Shown: positions 35,737 to 44,134 of the stretch, piece after piece
Numbering within the stretch: the stretch's first letter is position 1
How the letters are laid out: the number at the start of each line of letters is the position of its first letter
Program-made: the position numbers and the translations under genes
Notes under the pieces: generated by a model
What the model was told of the DNA's origin: nothing
Databases searched by the model: none
The model's input: only the letters and a program-made list of their open reading frames with translations
Source: CAWBOY01 sp963790585
GTDB taxonomy: Bacteria; Planctomycetota; Planctomycetia; Gemmatales; Gemmataceae
Reading direction: 5' to 3'
DNA: 64,000 nt
Assembly: GCA_963790585.1 (NCBI GenBank)
Contig: CAWBOY010000006.1
Coordinates: forward strand, 806,001-870,000

Positions 35737-38700
35737 TATTCTCTCTGTTGTTTGATGATTAGGAAGATGCGTTCGACCTCGGCTATATCTTGCAACACAT
35801 CGTAGAGCGCCTTTTTGATTACCTGCTCACGGGCCTTATGCCCGCGCCAGCCATCGGGCCGTGCTTCTTTGACCGCTTCGTCGATCGTGATGGCCATATT
35901 TTCGTTCTGGTTCAGGTTGTTATAGAGGGCTCGGCGTCCTGGGGTGTCGAGCGCCTGTGGCGTATCTGCGGCTTGCCCCGCCTGGACCTTGATCGCCAGA
36001 GCGGCGATCTGTTTCAGATACTCCTCGTATTCGATCGCCTTCGATTTGCGGGCGGCAATCAACTCGTCGAGCAGGGCGGACATCTTCTCGTAGAAAGCCG
36101 GGTCGTTGAGATGCTCCTTGATGATCTTGCTGCGGACGTTGTTTTCGATGGTCTCGGCGATCGCGCCGCGATTGCTCTTGATGCCCTCGGGTAGCCGGTT
36201 GATCGCCTCGGCGATGCCGCTCTTTACGATCAACTCCAGCAAGGGCATTCCATCGAAAGGCGAGATCTTCCTCGGCTCGTCGGCTTCTATGTAAGTATCG
36301 ATCAGATGCCGCATGTCGGCTTCGTAGGCTTTCAGGTCGATCGTCTCCCCGCTCGCTTTGCGGATGATCTCGCGCAGCTTGGCATAGCGGTCGAGGTCAC
36401 CCTTGATCTCTTTGATTTTGGCATCGCCATAACCGGCGGCTTCCAGCTCGTCCGCTATGTTGGCGTAGGATCGCAACAGGGCCGCCGTCGCCTTGTAGAG
36501 TGCAACTCTTTGTGTTTCGTGTGCTTTGAGATCGTCGGCGATCTCGGTATTGCCGCAGAAATAGTGGATATGTTCGAGTTCGCCTCTGGGTAATAGCACC
36601 GGCTCACACAGCACGGCGATCGCTTCGAGCGCCGTATCGAGCCGCTCCCGGCCTTTTTCGAGCCGGTCCTTCAGGAGAATCTGCGGATCGACACCTCCGC
36701 TATCGCTGTTATCCAGCTCCGACGTGTAAACGGCGAGCGCATTCTCGACCTTCTTAAACAGGTCCTTGTAATCGACGATATAGCCAAAATCCTTGTCATC
36801 GCCATCGAGCCTGTTGGTACGGCAAATGGCCTGAAACAGGCCGTGATCCTGCATACTCTTGTCGATGTAGAGGTAGGTACAGCTGGGAGCGTCGAATCCG
36901 GTGAGCAGCTTATCCACCACGACCAACAGCTTCATGTTGGCTGGCTGTTTCTTGAACAGGTCTTTCGCCTTCTCCTCATACGCCTCCGTTTTGGTCAAGC
37001 CCGGGGTGGCGTCGACCCCCTTGAGCAGTTCGGTATAGGTGTTGTAAATGAACTGCTTGTCGGTCTCCGAATTCGCGCCGGTATTCTCGGAGGTGATGTC
37101 TCTGGTCTGCGGGTTATACGAGGTGATGATCGCGCATTTGCCTTTGAAAGGCTTTTCTTGAAACGGCGCAAAGTATTTACAAGCCTCGTAGATGCTCGAA
37201 ACGACGAGCATGGCGTTGCCCCGGTCGTTGCTCAACCGAGGCTTTACTACGAAGTCGAATACGATGTCGCTGACGACACGCGACATCCGTGAGCGCGAGC
37301 TGAGCAGGTTTTGCATCGTCCCCCACTGCTCGCGTAGGGCGTCTTTCTGCCAATCGTTCAATCCCCTGGTCTTGGCATCGAACCAGGCATCGATCTTGTC
37401 TACCGATCCCAAACGTTGATCGATGTCCCGCGCCTCATAGAGGAGATCGAGCACTACCTCGTCCTCTACCGCCTCGCTGAATTTGTAGGTGTGGATGTAG
37501 CCGCCAAAGACTTCGAGGCTGGTTTGCTTGTCCTTCTTGAGCAACGGCGTGCCGGTGAAGCCGATGAATACGGCATTGGGCATCATTGCCTTCATCGTCC
37601 GGTTCAGCTTGCCGCTTTGCGTCCGGTGGCATTCGTCGACGAAGACGAAAATCTCTCCTACCGTCTGGCACGGCTGCGCCTCCAGCTCCTTGATAAACTT
37701 CTCGAAATTGTCGACGTCCTTCTTACCGAACTTATGTACCAGCGAGCAAAGGAGGCGCGGTTTGGCCTGGCTGAGTTGCGCCATCAGGTCCTGGCCGCTG
37801 TTTGTGCGTTTGATCGGCTCGCCTACATCGTTAAAGACGGCCTCGATCTGTTTGTCGAGTTCATCGCGGTCGGTGACGATCACCACGCGGGCATTCGGGT
37901 TGTTCTCCAGGATCCACTTGGCCAACAGCACCATGACGATGCTCTTACCGCTGCCCTGGGTGTGCCAGATAATGCCGCCTTCGCGGCGCTGGACGTGAGC
38001 CTGTGCCGCCTTGATGCCGAAATACTGGTGAACACGTGGCAACTTCTTGATACCGCCATCGAACAGCACAAAATCGTGCATCAGCTCGATCAGGCGATTC
38101 TTGGCACAGATCTTAAGCAGATACTTGTCGAGCTTGAAGCGGCTGTTATCCTGCTCGTCCTCCTTCCAGTGGAGGAAATACTTCTCCTCCGTTTTGATCG
38201 TGCCGTAGCGCAACCCCTCGGAGTCGTTACCAGCAAAGATAAACTGCACGGTCGAGAAAAATCCCTGGTTGAACTCCGGCTCCTGATTGGAAAGGCTTTG
38301 ACGAATGCCGTCGCCAATCGAAACCCGGCTATTCTTCACCTCCAGCACAGCGACGGCGATGCCGTTGACATAAAGCACGATGTCGGGCCGCCGCTCGCGG
38401 CTACCGTGGAGCGTCACTTCCTCAGCTATGGCGAAGTCATTGTTACTCGGGTTATTCCAGTCGATGAGCTTGATCGTCTCCGTGTTCTTGCCCACCTCGG
38501 CCTTTACCTGCACGCCGTACCGCAACAGCTTGTAGACTTCCTTGTTATTGTCGTAGAGACTCCGAGTCGGGTTATTGGCGGCGGTCTGTAGAGCATGAAT
38601 GGCTCTGGTAATGTGCATCGCCTGATAGCCACACCGCGTCAGATAGGCGGTGAGCAAGCCCTCGTCGATATTGCTATTCCCATCGCGGTCGGCCCAATCG

Positions 38701-38786
38701 CCAAGATAGCGATAGTGCAACTCATCGCGGAATAAGGCGACGACGCGATCCTGGGTAGCGCGCTCGGTTTGACCGATGTGGCTCAT
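35733..38786 (-). CDS. hsdR: type I restriction enzyme, motor/endonuclease subunit HsdR
   Basis: ATP-dependent translocase and endonuclease. Start at MSHIGQTERATQ (38786), where ATG overlaps the previous TGA. PD-(D/E)xK nuclease near residues 135-165 (RPDIVLYVNGIAVAVLEVKN), Walker A IIWHTQGSGKSIVM, motif II VFVDECHRTQSG, motif III GFTGTPL, later helicase motifs (VVDKLLTGFDAP and QAICRTNRLD). Length of about 1017 aa is complete. Cutting requires the HsdM/HsdS complex, and hsdM here is disrupted. Confidence 0.95.
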   Translation of the reverse strand: MSHIGQTERATQDRVVALFRDELHYRYLGDWADRDGNSNIDEGLLTAYLTRCGYQAMHITRAIHALQTAANNPTRSLYDNNKEVYKLLRYGVQVKAEVGKNTETIKLIDWNNPSNNDFAIAEEVTLHGSRERRPDIVLYVNGIAVAVLEVKNSRVSIGDGIRQSLSNQEPEFNQGFFSTVQFIFAGNDSEGLRYGTIKTEEKYFLHWKEDEQDNSRFKLDKYLLKICAKNRLIELMHDFVLFDGGIKKLPRVHQYFGIKAAQAHVQRREGGIIWHTQGSGKSIVMVLLAKWILENNPNARVVIVTDRDELDKQIEAVFNDVGEPIKRTNSGQDLMAQLSQAKPRLLCSLVHKFGKKDVDNFEKFIKELEAQPCQTVGEIFVFVDECHRTQSGKLNRTMKAMMPNAVFIGFTGTPLLKKDKQTSLEVFGGYIHTYKFSEAVEDEVVLDLLYEARDIDQRLGSVDKIDAWFDAKTRGLNDWQKDALREQWGTMQNLLSSRSRMSRVVSDIVFDFVVKPRLSNDRGNAMLVVSSIYEACKYFAPFQEKPFKGKCAIITSYNPQTRDITSENTGANSETDKQFIYNTYTELLKGVDATPGLTKTEAYEEKAKDLFKKQPANMKLLVVVDKLLTGFDAPSCTYLYIDKSMQDHGLFQAICRTNRLDGDDKDFGYIVDYKDLFKKVENALAVYTSELDNSDSGGVDPQILLKDRLEKGRERLDTALEAIAVLCEPVLLPRGELEHIHYFCGNTEIADDLKAHETQRVALYKATAALLRSYANIADELEAAGYGDAKIKEIKGDLDRYAKLREIIRKASGETIDLKAYEADMRHLIDTYIEADEPRKISPFDGMPLLELIVKSGIAEAINRLPEGIKSNRGAIAETIENNVRSKIIKEHLNDPAFYEKMSALLDELIAARKSKAIEYEEYLKQIAALAIKVQAGQAADTPQALDTPGRRALYNNLNQNENMAITIDEAVKEARPDGWRGHKAREQVIKKALYDVLQDIAEVERIFLIIKQQREY

Positions 38787-40165
38787 TTCAGTATCTCCCA
38801 ATGACCGCCGCGTGACGGACCCACATGCCGTATCATCCCGTCGTCTTTCATCTTGGTTAGGTGGTATTTTATACCGTCTCGGGTCAGCCTGAGCGCAGTA
38901 GCCAATTCCTTCTGTGTGATCTCCTTCTTTGCCTCAATTAGAGATCGTATTTGTTGCTGTATGCCGATTGGGGTAGTGATTGGGGTAGTGATTGGGGTAG
39001 TGATTGGGGTAGTGATTGGGGTAGTTTCTTGGGTAGCCGCACCGTTCGTCCGGGCCACGATTTCCTGAGAAAATGGGAAATTAACCCACAATCCCGTTGT
39101 TTCGTATTCAATCACCGGCTCGGGGAATCCCGCTTCGCGGCAGGCGTCCAAGATTCGCTCGATGCCCCTACCCCATGCCTCGATCTCGCCTGCTCGGAAG
39201 AACACGTTGGCGATTTCCGGATTGAACGGCTGCGAGGAATGCTGGCCCTTGAGCTTTGCCACGGTCCAGTCGGGCGGCAGTTGGCCAGGATTCCAGATCA
39301 TCAGCTTGTCGTGGTACACTCTGATCTGGATTGGGCTATGGACCGCATAGTCTTTATGAATGATCGCGTTCAGCACGGCTTCTCTTAACGCGGCATCGGG
39401 CACGGGATAGGATTCGACACGCTGAATACCTTGGTAATTGATCGCCGCCTTCAGGTATTTCGTGAGCAACACGTCAATCGTTTTGCTCACCTGGGAGAAG
39501 AGATCGCCGTGAATCTCGTCGTGATAGAGCAAGTCAGCATTCGTGCGGAAGAAGCCTACCTTCACGAACGAGCCGGTGACGAACTTCTCGGGATTTTCGT
39601 GGAACAGCAGTAACCCTGCCCGTTTGAGATATTTACCCTCCATCAAGTGCAGCTTTTCGATCAACCCTGCGGTCGATTCACGCAACACGGCTGAATCCAT
39701 GCGCTTACTCTGGCGAGCGAGCTTGCGAAAAGCGTTGATCGCGGCTTTGGATAGGTCCCGGATAGCCACGTTCGGCACCGGCACGCCGTCCCAGGTCCGG
39801 CCTTGCTTCCGGAGTAGGAACCGATCTAATGCCGGTCCCTTCAATTCCTGCTTGGTGCTGCCGCTGCGGTAGTGGTATTCCCCCTTGTAGCTGATCGGGC
39901 TGGGATATGGCTCTACGCGGATTTCCACGTACTCATTGCCATCCTCCTCACGCAGGTTGACATCGACCATGATGCCGAGAACGTCGCGGATTTTGTTCGG
40001 AAGATCCTCCATCAATTTCTTGGCGTCAGATAAGCCTACTACTACACCCTTATCGTTCCGGCCAATGTCCAGCACACCGCCATCGGCATTGGCGAATCCG
40101 CAAATCCATTTGAGGTATTCGTCCCGCCACGATTCCTTCCATTCGGTATTCTGGTTTTCCTTCAT
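38783..40165 (-). CDS. AlbA_2/Schlafen-type ATP-binding protein in the R-M operon
   Basis: N-terminal AlbA_2 (Schlafen AAA_4) domain: NTEWKESWRDEYLKWICGFA and GGVLDIGRNDKGVVVGL. Next comes a GHKL-like HATPase_c_4 segment (LREAVLNAIIHKDYAVHSPI, EAWGRGIERILDACREAG) and a C-terminal winged helix (ITQKELATALRLTRDGIKYH). A linker of five TTPI-type units joins the last two parts. It replaces nothing in the canonical Hsd set, so it is an accessory gene locked between hsdS and hsdR by 4-bp overlaps, perhaps a regulator. Confidence 0.85.
   Translation of the reverse strand: MKENQNTEWKESWRDEYLKWICGFANADGGVLDIGRNDKGVVVGLSDAKKLMEDLPNKIRDVLGIMVDVNLREEDGNEYVEIRVEPYPSPISYKGEYHYRSGSTKQELKGPALDRFLLRKQGRTWDGVPVPNVAIRDLSKAAINAFRKLARQSKRMDSAVLRESTAGLIEKLHLMEGKYLKRAGLLLFHENPEKFVTGSFVKVGFFRTNADLLYHDEIHGDLFSQVSKTIDVLLTKYLKAAINYQGIQRVESYPVPDAALREAVLNAIIHKDYAVHSPIQIRVYHDKLMIWNPGQLPPDWTVAKLKGQHSSQPFNPEIANVFFRAGEIEAWGRGIERILDACREAGFPEPVIEYETTGLWVNFPFSQEIVARTNGAATQETTPITTPITTPITTPITTPIGIQQQIRSLIEAKKEITQKELATALRLTRDGIKYHLTKMKDDGMIRHVGPSRGGHWEILK
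38968..39027. repeat. five 12-bp tandem repeats in the AlbA-type gene
   Basis: Five copies of ATTGGGGTAGTG (last base differs in the fifth) encode the Thr-Thr-Pro-Ile linker repeat on the minus strand. Twelve bases keep frame, so slippage would change linker length only. Confidence 0.9.
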
Positions 40166-41409
40166 ACCAGGCGAATCCTCCCGGTGAGGAGTTCCTGCAT
40201 CATGCCTTGCTTGATTTGGCGGGTTTTGGCTAGCTTGGCCTCCAATGCGGCGATCTCCGTGCCCATGTCGGAGAGGAGCTTGGCAATGGCTTCTTGTTCA
40301 GCTTTAGTAGATGGAAGCGGAATTTTGACCATCTTCATGACGTCATTCATTAGCTTGGGGTTGCCCAAGTGCCGTGATACATGACGAAATGCAAATCCAC
40401 CAAGAACCATCGACACAAAAAGATGGTCGTCCGATTTCAGCTTAATTGTGCCACATACGTTTGTGCAATTGAACCGGCCATTTCGATGAAAAACGGTACC
40501 AGCATTAGCTCCGTCTGTTGTCCAGGTAATATACTCACCATCGAACTCGTATGTGTCGAGGTACCCCATCACGCCATTATTCGACGTCTGGGAGGAATGC
40601 ACAGGAAATCTAGGGCTAAATGCTCGGGATATTTCTCGATGGCTGATAACTCTCCCACGTCCGACCGCGGAGACTTGACCAATGGTCTTGATCTCCCAAT
40701 CCTTGGGAATAACTCCCACTTCGGTCTCCACGTTCGGAGCCTGGCTTCCAAACCCCGGCAATCGCCTCTTCCCCGTGAGCAATTCCTGCATCGCGCCTTG
40801 TTTGATCTGGCGTTTCTTGGCGATGAGTTGCTCCAGCGATTCGATGAGGGCATCCGCATCACTCAACGCCTCGGCGATGGCTTCTTGTTCGGCTTTGTTG
40901 GATGGCAAAGGTAATAGATATGGCCGTAGTTTTTCAAGATTGATATTAAGCTGTGCGTTATGTGTGGCCAAACTTTCAAACGACCTTTTCCTACTTCTTA
41001 ATTCATGGAAAAGCCAGAATTTGTTTACTCGATTATTCGGAGTGATAGCAACTAGGCTATCCGGACAGGCGGTATCGAAGGAAGAAAAACCAACATCGCC
41101 GATATTCGCCGCGATCGTAAAAAAGAGAGTGCCAGCAGGGAACATTTTGCTGACTTTTAATCCTTCTTGATTCAATGTTTGCGAATAAGAGTTTATTTTA
41201 CCATTAGATTTTGTGACATCTCCAGTCTGAATAAACGGAATGTTCCCGCCGTAATACCTTGGATCGTTCCTAGGGCGCGCAGTGAACTTTCCCCGTTCCA
41301 GAGATGCGACGCTGAGAAGAGTTCTTACCTCCCAATCGTCCGGGATCATACCCACGTCGGTTTGCTTAAACCCATTGTCCACCTTAGTAAATCTCATCGC
41401 CTTACTCAC
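40162..41409 (-). CDS. hsdS: type I restriction enzyme specificity subunit HsdS
   Basis: 415 aa with two target-recognition domains, each followed by the conserved helical spacer ending in an LIAKKRQIKQGAMQELLTGK-type motif (about residues 190-215 and 395-413). TRD starts are marked by GMIPDDWEVRTL and GVIPKDWEIKTI. The GTG start overlaps the previous stop by 4 bp. The ATG at 41397 is an alternative. The recognised DNA site cannot be read from sequence. Confidence 0.93.
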   Translation of the reverse strand: MSKAMRFTKVDNGFKQTDVGMIPDDWEVRTLLSVASLERGKFTARPRNDPRYYGGNIPFIQTGDVTKSNGKINSYSQTLNQEGLKVSKMFPAGTLFFTIAANIGDVGFSSFDTACPDSLVAITPNNRVNKFWLFHELRSRKRSFESLATHNAQLNINLEKLRPYLLPLPSNKAEQEAIAEALSDADALIESLEQLIAKKRQIKQGAMQELLTGKRRLPGFGSQAPNVETEVGVIPKDWEIKTIGQVSAVGRGRVISHREISRAFSPRFPVHSSQTSNNGVMGYLDTYEFDGEYITWTTDGANAGTVFHRNGRFNCTNVCGTIKLKSDDHLFVSMVLGGFAFRHVSRHLGNPKLMNDVMKMVKIPLPSTKAEQEAIAKLLSDMGTEIAALEAKLAKTRQIKQGMMQELLTGRIRLV

Positions 41410-41732
41410 GTGGACTCCTCCGTTTTCGGATCGGATTCAGAATCCCACATTTCCCGGTAAGACTGGACGTAGCTTGCGGCGGCGACATGATCGATGTCCC
41501 AATAGTGGCGGCACAGCCTGCGAAACAGCTCAACGATGGGATCGTACCCGCAGAAATCGAGCAACCCGTCGAGGGTCTGTTCAATCTTGCGGACATCGCG
41601 GTTATCACAGCGAATGATGTCCTCCACAATGGGCGAGTATTCGACGAAAGCCCGTTGACTGAGGGCGTGAATTTGGCGCACCACGGCATGGATCGGCGTG
41701 AAATCGATCTCGTCATCGTTGGGTCGTGTCAT
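41406..41732 (-). CDS. small conserved R-M operon protein
   Basis: 108 aa, acidic, all-helical (IHAVVRQIHALSQRAFVEYS, LDGLLDFCGYDPIVELFRRL). It is joined by 4-bp overlaps to the KilA-N remnant upstream and hsdS downstream, so it is co-translated. I recognise no domain; similar small genes occur between hsdM and hsdS elsewhere. Confidence 0.7.
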   Translation of the reverse strand: MTRPNDDEIDFTPIHAVVRQIHALSQRAFVEYSPIVEDIIRCDNRDVRKIEQTLDGLLDFCGYDPIVELFRRLCRHYWDIDHVAAASYVQSYREMWDSESDPKTEEST

Positions 41733-41854
41733 GCCGAGAACCCCATTATCTTGAAGTCAACACGCAGTTTAATCCCGTCGAATTCGACGGGATTAAACTC
41801 GGGGTTGTTGAGCCGTCTCATCGACTCAATGCAGGCGAACTGGCTCTTATTCAT
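41729..41854 (-). CDS. 41-aa KilA-N/RhuM-like remnant
   Basis: Starts at an ATG overlapping the hsdM stop and ends at a TGA overlapping the next ATG, so it is exactly fitted into the operon. The N-terminal 28 residues (MNKSQFACIESMRRLNNPEF, NPVEFDGI) resemble the central part of KilA-N/RhuM-type proteins found inside type I R-M operons. The remaining 13 residues do not. I read it as a deletion remnant kept for translational coupling. It contains a perfect 32-bp palindrome (41767-41798). Confidence 0.55.
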   Translation of the reverse strand: MNKSQFACIESMRRLNNPEFNPVEFDGIKLRVDFKIMGFSA

Positions 41855-42216
41855 TGATGAAAGCCCATCCTCTCCAGGTGGCGATTCACTTTCGCTTCCA
41901 GTTCGGCCATGCGATCGACCATTTGCGGCATCGGCGTCTCGTAGCGCTCGGCCAACTCCTTCACGCGCTGGGTCAGCGCCTGGCTGATGCGGTCCATCTC
42001 ACCGTGGGTGGCGGTATCGAGCGCGGCCAGCCATTTGTCTTCTGCCACGATCCTCTTGATCTCGGCCTCGGTCAGGGAAGGATATTTCGCGTGCGCCTTG
42101 TCGTCGAGTTCCGTCTCTGCCTCCTTCAGGCGTCGCTTCAGGTCGCCCTCCTCACCGTTGAGCTTGAGCCATTGATTGAGGGCAGCGGCTTCGTCTTTTG
42201 CTTCCTTATCCCCTGG
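41851..42216 (-). pseudogene. hsdM: hsdM C-terminal part (cut by IS110 element)
   Basis: Coding continues after the IS with IPGDKEAKDEAAALNQWLKL and a coiled coil ending RHLERMGFHQ, the usual HsdM C-terminus. Deleting 1918 bp joins it in frame with the upstream part as KEIKECHIPGDKEAK, giving 804 codons. The tail is the HsdS/HsdR-contacting helical region, so separation should impair complex assembly. Confidence 0.85.
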
Positions 42217-42305
42217 TATGTGGGTTTTAATCAATAAAGATCCCTTCCAGCGAGCCATCTGCCACAATGAGACGAGCCCTCTCTCTTTTATCGGAGGCAG
42301 GTTTC

Positions 42306-43868
42306 ATGGCCACTACTCGCACCCGCAAACGCTCCTCTTCTCGACGTCCGACGACCTCCCTGGGTAAGCCGCGCGGCGTTCTTCATCCTCGCGTCCAGCA
42401 GGTCGGGCCCGAGCACTTCGGCATCGTCTGCTTTGACTGCGCCAAGGCTCGTTCCAAATTTCTCGTCGCTGATTTCTATGGCCGCGTCCTCATCCCGCCC
42501 ACCACCGTGGCTCATGCTCGGCCCGACCTCGCCGCGGCCGTCGCACAGGTCCGCGCAGCCTTCGCCGCTAACCAAATAGCTGACGGGCTCGTCGCCATCG
42601 AACGTACCGGTCGGTACCATCGCATCGTGCAACGCACCTTTGCTGCCGCCGGTTTTGAGACACGCATCCTCCATCCCTTCGTCACCAAGCAGTATCGTCA
42701 GCCCGTCGATCCCGGCTACAAGACTGATGACACCGACCTGTCAGCGATTCACCGCGCTACCGTCACCGGCTGCGCCCTCCTCGAAGCCACTCGGGACGAA
42801 GCCTGGACTTCACTGCTCTTGCTCATCCGTCAACGCCGCGACCTCGTCCGCAAAAGCGCTGCCCTCAACTGCCAAATCCGCGACCACCTCGATGCCTGCC
42901 TACCGGGCTTTGCCGCCTGCTTTGATGATCTTTGGGATAGCCCCATCCCCTGGCATCTCCTCCAACATTTTCCTACTGCCGAGCTACTGCGTCAGGCAGG
43001 ACTGACAACCCTATGTCAGTCGCTGCGCCAAGCCAACATTCGCTTCCAACAACGCACCGTACAGAACATCATCGACTGGGCTGAACAGGCCACGCCCGGC
43101 GATGTCGCCGCCGACCTGCACCGCCGCATTGCCTTGGCCTACTATCACGATCGTATTCAAAAATCCCAGGAAATACGGGCTCTCGAGCGCGACATCGCTG
43201 CTCGATTAGTGCGCACACCCTACATCCTGCTGCTGTCCTTCCCAGGCATAAATGTCGTCAGTGCCGCCGACTTCGCGGGTGAAATGGGACCCATCGAACA
43301 CTACGCCAATGCCAAAGCCATCACTGGTCGGGCCGGCCTGCGGCCATCGCGTTATCAGAGCGACCAAGTCGATAAAGCCAATGGCCCACTAGTGCGTAAT
43401 TGTAACCGCTCGCTCCGCGCCGCCATCCTTGGCATCGCCGACAACCTGATCGTTTGCAACCATCACTTCCAGGTACTGGCAACGCAATGGCGGTCTCAGG
43501 GAAAAGACCCACGACACACCCGCGTCAAGGTGGCCTTGCGGTTCTGTCGCATCGCCTTCCAGATGGTGGCTGGCCGACAAGTGTTTCGCCACCCAAGCAT
43601 CCAAGGCCGTCATTACATCCTCGACAAACTGACGGCCTTCCACCGCGACCACGACAGCGGCATGGTCGAGGTGCTACGTGACCTGCAAGCGGCCGTCGGC
43701 CAACTACCGAAACGAGAACATGCGGCCGAAGCCAAGCCGCTGGCCGAGGAACTGCAACGGATCCAAGACGGTCATCGGCGTGGTCCTCAACCACTCGGGG
43801 ACATCCTGCCGATCGTGTTGGCACGCCTGGGGATCGGCGTGATAGAATCGGAAGAGTCAGGGGAGTAG
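42306..43868 (+). CDS. IS110-family DEDD transposase/recombinase
   Basis: 520 aa from the ATG at 42306 (GGAGG upstream). N-terminal RuvC-like DEDD domain: FGIVCFDCAKARSKFLVADF, LVAIERTGRYH, YKTDDTDLSAIHRA. C-terminal Transposase_20 domain with LLSFPGINVVSAADFAGEMG and ITGRAGLRPSRYQSDQ; the nucleophilic Ser is expected in this part. This family uses a bridge RNA encoded in its own ends. No frameshift is seen. Confidence 0.92.
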   Translation: MATTRTRKRSSSRRPTTSLGKPRGVLHPRVQQVGPEHFGIVCFDCAKARSKFLVADFYGRVLIPPTTVAHARPDLAAAVAQVRAAFAANQIADGLVAIERTGRYHRIVQRTFAAAGFETRILHPFVTKQYRQPVDPGYKTDDTDLSAIHRATVTGCALLEATRDEAWTSLLLLIRQRRDLVRKSAALNCQIRDHLDACLPGFAACFDDLWDSPIPWHLLQHFPTAELLRQAGLTTLCQSLRQANIRFQQRTVQNIIDWAEQATPGDVAADLHRRIALAYYHDRIQKSQEIRALERDIAARLVRTPYILLLSFPGINVVSAADFAGEMGPIEHYANAKAITGRAGLRPSRYQSDQVDKANGPLVRNCNRSLRAAILGIADNLIVCNHHFQVLATQWRSQGKDPRHTRVKVALRFCRIAFQMVAGRQVFRHPSIQGRHYILDKLTAFHRDHDSGMVEVLRDLQAAVGQLPKREHAAEAKPLAEELQRIQDGHRRGPQPLGDILPIVLARLGIGVIESEESGE

Positions 43869-44134
43869 ATCCCAGCTGAACCAGGTCCACGAACCGAGAA
43901 CGCCTAATGACCCCAAGGGGCGAACCCTTATCAAAGCATGGCGCTCTCTCGGATCACCAACGCCTGATACGGCACCATGGGGTCGCTCCCCTGATATACC
44001 AGTATGGCGACAAGGTGATCACACCAACGAGAGAGGCAGGCTCGTGGCTCCGATAAAGCTACTCCACAACTCTCTTGTGAAGCCGTTTTGGACGGTGGCG
44101 TACTCCGTCCGTACATTCCGGGGCATCTCTTTGG
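43869..44134 (+). ncRNA. candidate bridge RNA region (IS110 right end)
   Basis: This 266-bp non-coding tail is where IS1111-like members keep their guide RNA. A stem GTCGC/GCGAC (43982-43986, 44007-44011) closes a loop containing TCCCCTG, identical to the 7 bases of the hsdM target up to and into its core (TCCCCTGG), and TATGGC also seen on the other side of the target. Strand, exact ends and folding are unverified. Confidence 0.4.

Larger units (their letters stand above)
42215..44134 (+). mobile_element. IS110-family element inserted in hsdM, about 1.92 kb
   Basis: Boundaries come from restoring the hsdM frame. A dinucleotide GG is present at both junctions (42215-42216 and 44133-44134) and once in the restored target, as expected for the core dinucleotide of IS110 recombinases, which leave no inverted repeats or ordinary duplications. 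The left non-coding end is 89 bp and the right one 266 bp. Confidence 0.85.

Noticed and set aside
37416..38591. 391-codon plus-strand frame inside hsdR
   Set aside because: It is antisense to the helicase motifs of hsdR and has no domain of its own.
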